DNA of 64,000 bases from Corynebacterium ulceribovis DSM 45146 (GCF_000372445.1 NZ_AQUY01000001.1:93157-157156); one strand, 5' to 3'; counted from the first letter of the stretch, positions 18,475-27,981 are shown. The notes: a model not told the origin generated them from the sequence alone. Made by a program: numbers and translations.

Positions 18475-19275
18475 ATGCAAAAAATTGCCATTATTGGGTG
18501 TGGACAAATCGGAACTGCTCTGACCGCAGGGCTGATCAACGGCGGTATCGATCCGGACAAGATCTATGTGACAAACCGTCGCCCAGAACGTTCCAAGGAA
18601 CTGAAGGAACAGTTCGGTGTACATGCCATCCAAGACAATTTGCAGGCCACTGAGGAAGCAGATGTCGTCTTTTTGGCTGTGAAGCCGTATGGCATTGTCC
18701 CCGTGCTGGATGAGATTGCTGCAGCTGTGCAAGACAACGACAAGGACACCATTGTCGTCTCAATGGCAGCTGGCATGACACTGGGCGCTATGGAAAGCGA
18801 GTGCACCGCAGGTACGCCGCTGATTCGCGTGATGCCGAATACTCCGATGCTGGTCGGTAAGGGCGTCAGTATTGTGTCGCCTGGCCGGTTCGCGTCGAAG
18901 GATCAAGTTGCACGCGTGACAGAGCTGCTGGAGAAGGTGGGCTACGTCGAGGTGCTGCCTGAATCAGACATCGATGTTGCGACGGCGGTTGCGGGTTCCG
19001 CGCCGGCGTACTTCTTCCTGTGCGTGGAAGCGATGATCGATTCTGCTGTGAACATGGGCCTAAAGCGAGATGTGGCGACTGCATTGGCTTCGCGTACGTT
19101 GGAGGGCTCTGGCGCGCTGCTGGCATCCGGCTTGGACCCAGTGCAGGCACGGGTGAACGTCACTTCGCCAGGTGGAACGACTGCGGCGGCGCTGCGCGAG
19201 CTGGAGCGGAGCGGAGTGCGGACGGCGTTCGCAGATGCCATGGAGGCGTGCTACCGCAAGGCTGCTGGGAAATAG
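18475..19275 (+). CDS. proC: Pyrroline-5-carboxylate reductase
   Basis: 266 residues, normal length. Reduces P5C to proline with NAD(P)H. IAIIGCGQIGTALTAGL is the Rossmann loop, RVMPNTPMLVGKG and VAGSAPAYFFLCVEAM are family signatures, and VTSPGGTTAAALRELERSGV the C-terminal substrate site. The ATG with MQKIAIIGCG is the family start; the in-frame upstream codons have no support. Monocistronic. Confidence 0.95.
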   Translation: MQKIAIIGCGQIGTALTAGLINGGIDPDKIYVTNRRPERSKELKEQFGVHAIQDNLQATEEADVVFLAVKPYGIVPVLDEIAAAVQDNDKDTIVVSMAAGMTLGAMESECTAGTPLIRVMPNTPMLVGKGVSIVSPGRFASKDQVARVTELLEKVGYVEVLPESDIDVATAVAGSAPAYFFLCVEAMIDSAVNMGLKRDVATALASRTLEGSGALLASGLDPVQARVNVTSPGGTTAAALRELERSGVRTAFADAMEACYRKAAGK

Positions 19276-19586
19276 GACGGTCCGCCGCTGACGATTATCC
19301 GCGCAACTGCGGCTATCGTTGCGTGATTGTGACCTGACGGGCTTGCTGTGCGCCCGAGCCGGGGAAAACCGGCTGGAAGTCACAGCTTTCTCTCTTTCTG
19401 ATGCCACATTTGTCACAATTATTCACCCCGCCCACATGGGGTTACATTGGTGTAATTTCGTTGCCGTTCGTCCCAGAGGTCGCATCTGCCCCATGATTCC
19501 CGGTATGGTGATAGAAGCACATGCGTGTCAAGCACTGCGGGAGGGGAAGCCTGCAGCGCGCATTTGCGTTGAAGGGTTGATTTTTT
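19276..19586. other. Intergenic region upstream of the HTH gene
   Basis: No gene seen. It holds an AGCCGG/CCGGCT hairpin at 19357-19374 without a T-run, and a short palindrome TTACA-TTGG-TGTAA at 19442-19455 that could be an operator. The 311-base length suggests a long regulated leader for the small HTH gene. Confidence 0.4.
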
Positions 19587-19778
19587 ATGGCGAAGCAGGA
19601 CAGTGGAACATTTCTAACCGTTGCAGAAGTCGCGGAAATCATGCGGGTTTCCAAGATGACTGTGTACCGGCTTGTGCATTCTGGTGAACTGCCAGCAGTG
19701 CGTGTCGGTCGGTCTTTCCGCGTCCATGACTCCGCTGTGAAGGAATACCTCGACGCATCTTTCTACGACGCTGGATAG
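19587..19778 (+). CDS. Small BldC/excisionase-type HTH DNA-binding protein
   Basis: 63 residues. A MerR-like winged HTH: FLTVAEVAEIMRVSKMTVYR, then GELPAVRVGRSFRVHDSAVKEYL. The position between proC and bS22 matches Rv0500A, a BldC-related regulator; in streptomycetes BldC controls development. Target genes here are unknown. Long upstream region with a TTACA-TTGG-TGTAA palindrome may be autoregulatory (inference). Confidence 0.85.
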   Translation: MAKQDSGTFLTVAEVAEIMRVSKMTVYRLVHSGELPAVRVGRSFRVHDSAVKEYLDASFYDAG

Positions 19779-19844
19779 CCCCTCCACGGCGTCGTAGTTG
19801 ACGTTCTGTAGTTGGGTTCCGCAGTCGAATCGGGTAGGGAATTT

Positions 19845-19872
19845 TTGTTCTCACCCTGCCCGTCGTTATGAT
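19845..19872 (+). promoter_or_regulatory. Promoter of the bS22 gene
   Basis: TTGTTC (19845-19850), 16-base spacer, TATGAT (19867-19872). About 80 bases of leader follow before AAGGAG and the ATG at 19962. Confidence 0.55.
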
Positions 19873-19961
19873 GGAACCCATTGCTAATCCGCGACGTGCC
19901 ATCGCACCCGTTCGGCTCCCAGTCGCGGTCACATTGTCCCCAATCCAAGGAGCAGTCCACT

Positions 19962-20063
19962 ATGGGTTCCGTCATTAAGAAGCGCCGCAAGCGCATGTCC
20001 AAGAAGAAGCACCGCAAGATGCTGCGCCGCACCCGTGTTCAGCGACGGAAATTGGGCAAGTAA
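19962..20063 (+). CDS. 30S ribosomal protein bS22 (AURKAIP1/COX24 domain)
   Basis: Only 33 residues, extremely basic ([20 protein letters not shown] at the start, ending RRKLGK). Identical in style to the actinobacterial small-subunit protein bS22 (Rv0500B), which sits near the decoding site of mycobacterial ribosomes. AAGGAG precedes the ATG by nine bases. Followed directly by an intrinsic terminator. Confidence 0.92.
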   Translation: MGSVIKKRRKRMSKKKHRKMLRRTRVQRRKLGK

Positions 20064-20083
20064 ATTCCCAAATTTTTGACATC

Positions 20084-20123
20084 ATCCCGCCACCCTGCGC
20101 AAGGGTCGGCGGGATTTTGTTTT
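20084..20123 (+). terminator. Intrinsic terminator after bS22
   Basis: ATCCCGCC pairs with GGCGGGAT and ACCCT with AGGGT inside it; TTTTGTTTT follows. Confidence 0.85.
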
Positions 20124-20250
20124 CGCACCTAAAAGCAGACATCGAAGTTTTTCCCTAGGATCGGCATCACAATTAAAAAGGTGCCCTGGTCGACAGTTAG
20201 ACCGAAGAACCAACGCCGAATCCACTTTGACCAAGCGATGGGAGAAAACG

Positions 20251-22227
20251 ATGTCCACTGAAAATACCAACACTCCGAAGCCAAACCAGCGCGGACCAAA
20301 GCCATACACGCCGACTGGCTGCCCTATGCACAATGCCCCGACAGACGTAGGGGAGCAGGGAACGGTCCACACCACCGCGCAAGGCGCTGAAATCACCGAC
20401 ACCGATAGTTCACTCAAAGTGGGCGAACGCGGCCCCATTCTGCTGCAAGACCATCACTTCAGAGAGAAAATCACCCACTTTGACCACGAACGAATCCCAG
20501 AACGCGCCGTTCACGCCCGCGGTGCAGGTGCGCATGGTGTGTTCAAAGCCAACGGCGCCGCTGAAAAACTCACTGCCGCAAGCTTTTTGAAAAAGGGCGT
20601 GGAAACGGATGTTTTCGTCCGATTCTCCACTGTGCTCGGCTCCCGCGGCTCGGCGGACACCGTCCGCGACACCCGAGGGTTTGCCACGAAGTTCTACACC
20701 AGCGAAGGCACCTTCGACCTAGTTGGCAACAACATCCCAGTCTTCTTCATTCAAGACGCGATCAAGTTCCCCGACATCATCCATGCCGGTAAACCACACC
20801 CAGACAGGGAAATCCCGCAGGCACAAAGTGCCCACGACACCTTCTGGGACTTCGTCACGCTCCACACCGAAGCCACTGCGCACACCATGTGGAATATGTC
20901 CGACCGCGGTATCCCTCGGTCCCTGCGAATGATGGAAGGCTTTGGTATTCACACCTTCCGCCTGATCAATGACCAGGGTGAAACCTCCCTTGTGAAGTTC
21001 CACTGGAAGCCAAAGCTCGGCGTGCACTCCATGACCTGGGAAGAAGCGCAGCTTGCCGGCGGCATGGACCCAGACTTCCACCGCCGCGACCTCGCCGACG
21101 CCATTGAAGCTGGCAACTTCCCGGAATGGGAATTGGGCATCCAAGTATTCCCAGACAATGAAGAGCAAGAGTTCGAAGGCATTGACCTTTTGGACCCAAC
21201 GAAGTTTGTGCCAGAAGAACTTGCCCCAGTCCAGATCATCGGCACAATGCGGCTGGACGGTAACCCAATCAACTACTTCGCCGAAACGGAGCAGGTGGCC
21301 TTCCACCCAGGCCATGTGGTCCGCGGTATTGACTTCACCAATGACGCTTTGCTGCAGGGCCGACTCTTCTCCTACCTGGATACGCAGCTGTCGCGCCTTG
21401 GCGGGCCAAACTTCTCCCAGCTGCCAATTAACCGACCGCATGCCCCAATCAACGACAACTTCCGCGACGGCATGCACCAGAGCGCAGTGCACAGCAACCA
21501 GCCGTATAACCCAAACTCGATTAGCGGCGGCTGCCCGGTTATCGCCGGCGATGATTCTGCGGCCAAGCTCATCGAAGTGCCGCAGGAAATTCGAGACGCG
21601 CACTTCACACGGCAGCAAGCCAAGAGTTTCGACGACCACTTCTCGCAGGCCACCTTGTTCTACCGGTCCTTGAGTGAAGCAGAGCAGCTGCATACCGCGA
21701 ATGCTTACGCCTTCGAGCTAGGCAAGTGCTACGAGAAGGAGATTAAGCAGCGCGGCGTCGACGTTCTTTCTCACGTTGACCAGCAGCTCGCCGAATACGT
21801 GGCACACAAACTTGGGGTCCAGGCCCCAGAGCCACAGCAGATCGAAGAACAGCAGCCAAGCCCAGCGCTGCGCCAAACCGGCAAGCAGTGGCCAGTGGAT
21901 GGTCGAGTGGTGGGCATCCTCACCAGCGCCGATACCGATAAGAACGTGGCGGAGCAGGTACGCGATGCGTTGGCGCAGCACAAACTCACAGTGTTTGTGG
22001 TCGCCGAAACAGGCGGCGACGGTGCCGATCGCACTTATGACACCACGCGTTCCATCGAATTCGATGGGCTCTATGTCATCGATCAGCCAGACAACACGAA
22101 CGCTCGAGTGCTGGTCGAAGAAGCGGAGCGACATGGCAAGGCAGTTATTGCGCACGATGCGGATGTTTCCGTCACTACGCAAAACCTGGTTGATGAACTA
22201 ACGCAGCACCGTAAGTGGGCTCACTAA
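20251..22227 (+). CDS. Large-subunit (clade 2) catalase
   Basis: 658 residues. Haem catalase that dismutates hydrogen peroxide. The catalytic His is in [16 protein letters not shown], the distal Asn region in [19 protein letters not shown], and the proximal haem Tyr in [18 protein letters not shown]. After about residue 540 a flavodoxin/DJ-1-like domain follows ([20 protein letters not shown]), as in HPII/KatE-type enzymes, but the total is shorter than the roughly 750 residues of E. coli KatE. GGGAGA precedes the ATG; an upstream TTG is not needed. Monocistronic, convergent with the CDGSH gene. Confidence 0.93.
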   Translation: MSTENTNTPKPNQRGPKPYTPTGCPMHNAPTDVGEQGTVHTTAQGAEITDTDSSLKVGERGPILLQDHHFREKITHFDHERIPERAVHARGAGAHGVFKANGAAEKLTAASFLKKGVETDVFVRFSTVLGSRGSADTVRDTRGFATKFYTSEGTFDLVGNNIPVFFIQDAIKFPDIIHAGKPHPDREIPQAQSAHDTFWDFVTLHTEATAHTMWNMSDRGIPRSLRMMEGFGIHTFRLINDQGETSLVKFHWKPKLGVHSMTWEEAQLAGGMDPDFHRRDLADAIEAGNFPEWELGIQVFPDNEEQEFEGIDLLDPTKFVPEELAPVQIIGTMRLDGNPINYFAETEQVAFHPGHVVRGIDFTNDALLQGRLFSYLDTQLSRLGGPNFSQLPINRPHAPINDNFRDGMHQSAVHSNQPYNPNSISGGCPVIAGDDSAAKLIEVPQEIRDAHFTRQQAKSFDDHFSQATLFYRSLSEAEQLHTANAYAFELGKCYEKEIKQRGVDVLSHVDQQLAEYVAHKLGVQAPEPQQIEEQQPSPALRQTGKQWPVDGRVVGILTSADTDKNVAEQVRDALAQHKLTVFVVAETGGDGADRTYDTTRSIEFDGLYVIDQPDNTNARVLVEEAERHGKAVIAHDADVSVTTQNLVDELTQHRKWAH

Positions 22228-22242
22228 CCGCACCCACTGCAG

Positions 22243-22440
22243 CTACCGGCGGGCATTTTTATGTGACGCGTCGCACCAGGGTGCATTGGCTGTTTTACCG
22301 CAACGGCACAGCGCCACTGGGCCGCGCGCAATGTCAATTTTGGCGCCATCCGGCAGCTCAACAGTTATCGGCCCACGAATCAGCAACGGACCGTCCTGGC
22401 ACACCCGCACAGCGGTTCGGTTATCTTGAGGACAATCCAT
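22243..22440 (-). CDS. CDGSH-type iron-sulfur protein
   Basis: 65 residues. The 2Fe-2S binding motif is CRCGKTANAPWCDASHK, fitting C-x-C-x(2)-(S/T)-x(3)-P-x-C-D-x-S-H, with Ala in place of the Gly that names the CDGSH family. Iron-sulfur or electron transfer role by family. The start is the ATG whose bases overlap the ATG of the divergent HO-like enzyme in the tetranucleotide CATG; upstream in-frame codons run inside that gene. The pairing with the neighbour suggests they work together. Confidence 0.85.
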   Translation of the reverse strand: MDCPQDNRTAVRVCQDGPLLIRGPITVELPDGAKIDIARGPVALCRCGKTANAPWCDASHKNARR

Positions 22441-23464
22441 GCAAACCAGTATGCCCAGCGTCGCACCGAAATGGCCACTGCCGACACCCCGGGGCCCCTT
22501 CAGCACGGCAGTACTCAGCGCGTTAACCGACGGTACTCCCGCCCCTGCCGCGCCGACATCAAAAGATGTGCTTTTTGACGACGATGTGCAGATCGCACTT
22601 GCCACTATTCATGAGCTGCGTTTCCATGGCGTGCAGGGAATCGCTGACGGGGCAGAGCTGCGCCCAGATATTCATGCGCTGCGGCTGGAGCTAGACGAGC
22701 AGCTGCTCGCAACCGTGCGCGAATTGGTGACTGTGCCGGAGATAACTGATGCCAGTGAGGTCTCTGGATACATCAAGGAGCGGTGTTTACCGCAGAAGAC
22801 CTCAGTCGAGGAAAGTTTGGGGCGCAGGTTGTCAGCGCAGGGGACGCTAGCGGAGTTCCGGGAGTATTTTGTGCACCGGTCCCTGTACTTGTTGCGTGAA
22901 GCGGACGCCCACTCTTATGCCATTCCGTGGCTGGAGACAGAGGCCAAGTTTGCGTTGCTGGAAATTCAGTTTGATGAGTACGGCTCGGGCCGACGCAAAG
23001 ATGTCCACGCGCAGCTTTTTGCGAACACGATGGCATCGGTGGGGCTGTCGCCGGAGTATGGCCACTACATTGATGCCATTCCGGCGATTACCTTGGCGGA
23101 TCTGAACATGCTGAATGCGTATACGACCAGTCGGGCCTATCGCGGTCAGTTGATGGGCAACCTGTGCGCGCTGGAGGGGACCTCGTCGCTGGGCAGTAAG
23201 GCTGTGTCGGCGCGACTGAAAAGGTTGGGGCTTGGGGACGATACCCGCAGGTTCTACGACATTCATGTGCTGGCAGATGCGGTGCATGAAGAAGTGGCGG
23301 CTACTGACTTGGCAGGCCGGATGGCCGCGTCTGACCCTGGGGCGGCGGCCGGTGTGCTTGAAGGTGTGGAAAGCTACTTTGCGATGGAGCAGCTGGTCGG
23401 CGGCTGGATCCTAGAGAGTTGGAAAGCGGGGAAAACGTCGCTTCGGCAGGAATTGGCCGCGTAA
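22439..23464 (+). CDS. Iron-containing redox enzyme, haem-oxygenase-like fold
   Basis: 341 residues. Resembles the iron-containing redox enzyme family (Haem_oxygenase_2-like, all-helical). Candidate iron ligands appear as Glu/His pairs in LETEAKFALLEIQFDEYGSG, and a late HEEVAATDL helix. Reaction unknown; non-haem di-iron oxidation is typical of characterised relatives. GAGGA lies six bases before this ATG; an ATG at 22451 is an alternative that avoids overlap with the divergent CDGSH start. Co-occurrence with a CDGSH ferredoxin-like protein suggests the latter may feed electrons (inference). Confidence 0.75.
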   Translation: MQTSMPSVAPKWPLPTPRGPFSTAVLSALTDGTPAPAAPTSKDVLFDDDVQIALATIHELRFHGVQGIADGAELRPDIHALRLELDEQLLATVRELVTVPEITDASEVSGYIKERCLPQKTSVEESLGRRLSAQGTLAEFREYFVHRSLYLLREADAHSYAIPWLETEAKFALLEIQFDEYGSGRRKDVHAQLFANTMASVGLSPEYGHYIDAIPAITLADLNMLNAYTTSRAYRGQLMGNLCALEGTSSLGSKAVSARLKRLGLGDDTRRFYDIHVLADAVHEEVAATDLAGRMAASDPGAAAGVLEGVESYFAMEQLVGGWILESWKAGKTSLRQELAA

Positions 23465-23499
23465 GATTGACACTATTCCCCTAAATGTCAGGAGTGGTG

Positions 23500-23947
23500 A
23501 TGAAGCGTGCAGTGTTTTTAGCTCCCGCCGTTGCACTGGCCCTCGGTGGCTGCACGGCACTGCCCAAAGATGTCAGCGGCACATTGGAGGACGTCAGCGG
23601 CGGCACTCTCATTGTCGGCGTGACGGAGCACCACCCGTACATTGACGTGCACGATGACGGTTCGGTAACTGGAACCGACGCGGACCTTGTCCAAGGCTAC
23701 GCCGACAGTATCGATGCGAACGTCGAATGGATAATCGGCAACGAAGAACAACTGGCTGAACAAATCAGCCAAGACGAATTGCATATTGTCGCTGGTGGAC
23801 TGACGAAAAAGAATTCCTGGTCCAGCAAGTTTTCCCCCCACCCGAACCTACGGCGATAACCGTGTGATGGGCGTGCCGATGGGCGAAAACGCCTTCCAAG
23901 TGTCCTTGGAACGCTACCTCGCCGAACAAGGCGGTGAACTGAAATGA
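23500..23947 (+). pseudogene. Extracellular solute-binding lipoprotein, frameshifted
   Basis: Starts at the ATG preceded by AGGAG. A lipoprotein signal (LALGGCTAL, Cys lipobox) leads to a type 3 solute-binding domain: GTLIVGVTEHHPYI, then VTGTDADLVQGYADSI. The frame ends early at 23859, just after a run of six C (within 23833-23838). With one C fewer the frame would continue as SPTRTYGDNRVMGVPMGENA and end at 23947, overlapping the CDF gene ATG by four bases. Either a recent inactivating insertion, a phase-variable tract, or a sequencing error. No permease or ATPase gene is adjacent. Confidence 0.8.
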
Positions 23948-24909
23948 CCGCCACTAACCAAGCCAGCGTCTCCCCAAGCAGCGACGAATACCTCGCAACG
24001 CTGAAGAAGGCGCAGCGCCTCGAATGGCTTTCCATCGGGTCTGTAGTGCTCATCGTCACCATGGTCGGCCTGACCGCGGGACAATCCCAAGCTATGCGCG
24101 CCGCATGGATTGAAGACGCACTGGCTGCGGTGCCACCAATCGTCTTCCTGATCGCCACTCGGATTGCCCGCCGCAAACCCGTCGACGCCTACCCGTACGG
24201 CTTCTACCGCTCCTACGGCATCGCGCACCTCATCTCCGGTTTCACGCTGTTCACACTCGGTCTGATGCTGTTGTACAACTCTGCATCCAGCCTGCTGAAA
24301 GCTGAAAAGCCACCCATTGGCCTGACTGTGCTTTTCGGCTATCCCGTGTGGTCTGGTTGGCTGATGATTGCCGCGATGGTGCTGTCGGTGATTCCACCGT
24401 TTTTCCTGGGCCGAGCAAAGATGAAACTGGCCCGCACCTTGCATGACAAAGTGCTGTACTTCGACGCTGACATGAATAAAGCAGACTGGAAAACGGGCCT
24501 CGGTACCGTCATCGGTGTCCTCGGAATCGGGTTGGGTTTCTGGTGGATGGACGCCGCTGTCGCTGGTTTCATTGCGCTTTCGGTGGTCAAAGACGGTTAC
24601 GTCAACGTCAAGGGTGCGGTCACTGACCTGATGGATGCCCGCGTCACCACGTTTGATGACAAGGTCCCGGAGTTGTTGGACCGCCTCGAACAGCTGGTCG
24701 CACAAACGCCGTGGGTGGTTGAATCGGAAAGCCGAGTCCGCGACCAAGGCCACAAGTTCCACCGCGAAACCTTTGTGGTGCCTGTTGACGGAATCACCCC
24801 AAGTTTGTCGGAATTGACCGCCCTGCATGACGACATTCAGCACCTCGATTGGAAGCTGGACGACGTCGTGGTCACACCGGTTCCACAGCTGCCGCAACAT
24901 CTGGACTAG
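23944..24909 (+). CDS. Cation diffusion facilitator family transporter
   Basis: 321 residues, about six membrane segments in the first 220 and a soluble C-terminal domain. Antiporter family exporting divalent metal ions. Metal-site candidates are DADMNKADW in the fifth segment and acidic/His residues near RKPVDAYPYGFYRSYG. The metal cannot be inferred. The ATG overlaps the end of the preceding (frameshifted) lipoprotein frame, so the two were probably translated together. Confidence 0.85.
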   Translation: MTATNQASVSPSSDEYLATLKKAQRLEWLSIGSVVLIVTMVGLTAGQSQAMRAAWIEDALAAVPPIVFLIATRIARRKPVDAYPYGFYRSYGIAHLISGFTLFTLGLMLLYNSASSLLKAEKPPIGLTVLFGYPVWSGWLMIAAMVLSVIPPFFLGRAKMKLARTLHDKVLYFDADMNKADWKTGLGTVIGVLGIGLGFWWMDAAVAGFIALSVVKDGYVNVKGAVTDLMDARVTTFDDKVPELLDRLEQLVAQTPWVVESESRVRDQGHKFHRETFVVPVDGITPSLSELTALHDDIQHLDWKLDDVVVTPVPQLPQHLD

Positions 24910-24922
24910 CTTCCGGCAGGCG

Positions 24923-24928
24923 TAGAAT
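24923..24928 (+). promoter_or_regulatory. -10 element of the nadB-like gene
   Basis: TAGAAT ends 8 bases before the ATG at 24937; compatible with a leaderless transcript. Confidence 0.4.
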
Positions 24929-24936
24929 TTCTGAAC

Positions 24937-26349
24937 ATGAAGAACTACGACCTCATCGTCGTCGGAGGTGGCATCGCGGGCCTCAGCGCGGCCCTGCGAG
25001 CTGCGGAATTAGGGTTAGCTACCGCTGTAGTGGATCGCTCTGGGCCCCAGCATCTTGGGGCCGCCACCAACTATGCCCAAGGTGGTCTGGCCGTCGCTGG
25101 GCTTTTTGACGCTCCGGAAGGCATCGATAATCAGCCAGACTCTGTGGAGCAGCACGTCGCGGACACCGTGAAAGCGGGCGTGCAGCACAATGACATTGCC
25201 GCCACCCACAGCATTATCGCGGGTGGGGCAGAAGCTGTCGCCTGGCTCACTGACCACGGCGCGAAGTTTGACCGCTCATCCAAACACGACCGCTACCGCC
25301 GCACCTTGGAAGGTGGGCATACGCATCGCCGCATTATTCACGCCAATGGCGATGGCACTGGCACCGAAATTCAGCGCGCCCTGAACGTTGCTACTGCACA
25401 TATTGAAACCATCAAAGCCACCGCTTTCTCTGTGCAGGACGGGGCCGTCCTTACTGATCAGGGTGTTGTTTCTGCTGCCAACGTCGCGATTGCTACTGGC
25501 GGCTGCGGACAGCTCTTTTCTGCAACCACCGCGCCACACGGCGCGACCGGTGCCGGCATGGCTTTGGCGTTGGATGCTGGTGTGCCAGTGCGAGATATGG
25601 AGTTCATTCAGTTCCACCCCACGGTTCTTGATCGGGTCGGCGCCTACGGCCAGCGGACTTTGCTATCCGAATCAATGCGTGGTGAGGGGGCCCGGATCGT
25701 CAATAAGCACGGCGAAGCAGTGACCACCAACGACCTGGCGCCGCGGGACATCGTCTCCCGGGCGGTGCTGGCGGCGGGGGAAGCATATCTGGATGCTCGT
25801 TCGGTACCGGATGTGCGGGAGCGTTTCCCGGGGATCACGGAGGCAGTGGCAGTGTTCGGGTTGGACCCAGCGACGGACTTGCTGCCGATTGCTCCCGCGG
25901 CGCACTACACCTGCGGAGGCATCACAACCGATGCGTCGGGGCGCACCGCACTGCCCGGGCTATACGCCATTGGGGAGTGTGCGGCCACCGGGCTGCACGG
26001 CGCGAACCGGTTGGCATCGAACTCGCTGCTCGAAGGGCTTGTGGTTGGGCGCCGAGTGGCGGAAGACGTTGCCGGAAAAGTGGGGCACGGCTTAGCGCGC
26101 ACCGTCGGCGCAGGGAACTCGGATCAGCGGCAACCACGGCCGACGCTGACCGAAGCGCAGCTCGGCGAGCTGCAGCGAATTATGACAGCGGGTGCCGGAA
26201 TCGTGCGCACTACAGCGGGGCTGGAGCAGACCCTAGACCTGTTAGGCACCTTCCCAGCTGCTGCTGAAGTGGCGGTGGCGCGGGAGATTGTCACCGCAGC
26301 GTTGGCTCGGCCGCAGACACTGGGGTGCCACACCATGGCGGCGGGGTAG
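24937..26349 (+). CDS. nadB: L-aspartate oxidase-like flavoprotein
   Basis: 470 residues. FAD-dependent enzyme of the succinate dehydrogenase/fumarate reductase flavoprotein group: DLIVVGGGIAGLSAALRAAE (dinucleotide loop), ATNYAQGGLAVA, EGGHTHRRIIHANGDGTG, EFIQFHPTVL, RDIVSRAV. It would oxidise aspartate to iminoaspartate for NAD synthesis. It is shorter than typical NadB (about 530) and its C-terminal domain is reduced. No nadA or nadC is adjacent, unlike the usual operon, so the pathway role is less certain. Convergent with the HAD gene, 3 bases between stops. Confidence 0.8.
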   Translation: MKNYDLIVVGGGIAGLSAALRAAELGLATAVVDRSGPQHLGAATNYAQGGLAVAGLFDAPEGIDNQPDSVEQHVADTVKAGVQHNDIAATHSIIAGGAEAVAWLTDHGAKFDRSSKHDRYRRTLEGGHTHRRIIHANGDGTGTEIQRALNVATAHIETIKATAFSVQDGAVLTDQGVVSAANVAIATGGCGQLFSATTAPHGATGAGMALALDAGVPVRDMEFIQFHPTVLDRVGAYGQRTLLSESMRGEGARIVNKHGEAVTTNDLAPRDIVSRAVLAAGEAYLDARSVPDVRERFPGITEAVAVFGLDPATDLLPIAPAAHYTCGGITTDASGRTALPGLYAIGECAATGLHGANRLASNSLLEGLVVGRRVAEDVAGKVGHGLARTVGAGNSDQRQPRPTLTEAQLGELQRIMTAGAGIVRTTAGLEQTLDLLGTFPAAAEVAVAREIVTAALARPQTLGCHTMAAG

Positions 26350-26352
26350 CGG

Positions 26353-27402
26353 TTACTGCTCGGACCGCGACCGCTTCACTGCGACGTACAAGCCAACACC
26401 AGCGGCGATGAGCGCCGCCGTGATACCGGCATTAATCGGACCGGCCCACTTGTTGCGGTAGTCGCGGATCTCCCAGCCATGTTCCTTGGCGTATGCCCGC
26501 AGTTGCTTATCTGGGTTCACTGCCACGGCAGTGCCCACCATCGACAACATGGGGATGTCATTGACAGAGTCGGAGTAGGCGGTGCATTTTGCGAGGTCCA
26601 GACCGTGGGCTGCCGCCAGCGCCGCGACTGCCTGCTTTTTACCTGGGCCATGCAAAATATCGCCAATGAGGCGACCGGTGAACTTATCGCCTTTAACTTC
26701 CGCAACCGTGCCCAATGCCCCTGAAAGGCCCAAGCGCCGGGCAATGACCTGCGCCAGCTGCACCGGGGTGGCCGTCACCAACCAGACTTGCTGCCCAGCG
26801 GCAACGTGCATCCGGGCCAGTTCCTTTGCGCCTTCGTAAATCCGCGAGTCCATCGTTTCATCGAAGATTTGCTCACCGAGGGAGACCAACTCTTCAGTGT
26901 TGCGGCCTTCAATCAGCGACAGGGCTTGCTGCCGACCTTCAGCAACATCAGCCATGTTTTCAGTGCCGGTGACTCGGAACTTCAACTGTTTCCAAGCAAA
27001 ACCGGCAACCTCGCTGGCGGTGAAAAATTTGCGTTTAGCCAGGCCTGCAGCGAAATGCAGGATGGAGGCGCCCTGAATGAATGTGTTGTCTACGTCGAAG
27101 AATGCTGCGGCGGTAGGGTCTTGCGGTACATCCGGGTCGGGCTCGGACAGGTGCTCCAGGCCTCCAGCGGCGAACTGGGCGCCAGCTACGGACGTCATGC
27201 CGGCAACGAGTTCGGTGTCAGTCAGGTCGTAGGCCTGGGCCAGTGCCGCAAGCGCGGAGGCTTCACCTGCTTCGCGCTGTGCTTCCTCCGAAACCGGGGC
27301 AAAGGCATACTGCTCCAAAAAGTTGCGGATATTGCCTTGGGAGGGCGCCAGTTCGCTGAGAACTTCGAAGGGGGTTGGGGCGCTGCCGCCTGGTGGAGTC
27401 AC
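26353..27402 (-). CDS. HAD-IB family hydrolase with C-terminal membrane anchor
   Basis: 349 residues. HAD motifs: I, AAFFDVDNTFIQGAS; II, VWLVTATPVQLA; III/IV, KKQAVAALAAAHGL and AYSDSVNDIPMLS. Related to the SerB-like Rv0505c group; physiological substrate unknown (phosphoserine or lipid phosphate are possible). A C-terminal hydrophobic segment (INAGITAALIAAGVGLYVAV) suggests membrane attachment. GTG start with GGAAAG upstream. Monocistronic, convergent with nadB. Confidence 0.82.
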   Translation of the reverse strand: MTPPGGSAPTPFEVLSELAPSQGNIRNFLEQYAFAPVSEEAQREAGEASALAALAQAYDLTDTELVAGMTSVAGAQFAAGGLEHLSEPDPDVPQDPTAAAFFDVDNTFIQGASILHFAAGLAKRKFFTASEVAGFAWKQLKFRVTGTENMADVAEGRQQALSLIEGRNTEELVSLGEQIFDETMDSRIYEGAKELARMHVAAGQQVWLVTATPVQLAQVIARRLGLSGALGTVAEVKGDKFTGRLIGDILHGPGKKQAVAALAAAHGLDLAKCTAYSDSVNDIPMLSMVGTAVAVNPDKQLRAYAKEHGWEIRDYRNKWAGPINAGITAALIAAGVGLYVAVKRSRSEQ

Positions 27403-27551
27403 GAAAGTCTTTCCTCTATCGGTGCTGGTGAGGGCAGAATGCGTGTCTCAGGGCACGACTGATTTCTGCCAGCAATTCTTGTCTGGGGTCTATGGTATTC
27501 CTGAAACGGGCAACCCGTCAGCCCTAGCGATCCGAAAGTGAGCCAATACCA

Positions 27552-27818
27552 ATGCAGGCACCCCCGAAGCAGAGCGAAAAACACACCGTTACGCTAATGG
27601 TGCGACAGACCTGTGGGTCCTGTGATCGGGTGTATAAGCAGATCGAGCCGATTGCGGCTAGGTATGGCGCCGCCTTGGAAGTTCTTGATGTTGATGCAGG
27701 TGACGGCAGTTTAGCGGTTGAGTTTGGGGACCGTGTGCCGGTGGTGCTGGTCAACGATGAGGAAATTGCCTGCTGGGAAATCGATGATGATGAACTCATC
27801 GAGGCGCTCAATAGTTAG
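27552..27818 (+). CDS. Glutaredoxin-like (DUF836) protein
   Basis: 88 residues. Thioredoxin-fold small protein with CGSC in LMVRQTCGSCDRVYKQIEPI and a PVVLVNDEE cis-Pro region. Equivalent in position and type to Rv0508 upstream of hemA. Redox partner unknown; mycothiol would be the expected cellular thiol. Confidence 0.85.
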   Translation: MQAPPKQSEKHTVTLMVRQTCGSCDRVYKQIEPIAARYGAALEVLDVDAGDGSLAVEFGDRVPVVLVNDEEIACWEIDDDELIEALNS

Positions 27819-27981
27819 CCGCGCTTTTTGAAATCACGAATTAAGCGGCTACCGTTGACGAACGTAACAACTCGCTGTGAAGTGAACGCAAGTCGTGCTC
27901 TTCTAGCGTAGGACATGAGGGATCTGACGCTTTGCGTTGGGGTGCCACAAGGGCGTGTAGCGGGTGATAGCCGCTGACACA

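Noticed and set aside
26525..26545. CACTGCCACGGCAGTG palindrome resembling a 66-bp element arm pair
   Set aside because: It lies in the HAD hydrolase coding sequence, lacks the ACTTTCG half of the arm and has no 32-base interior.
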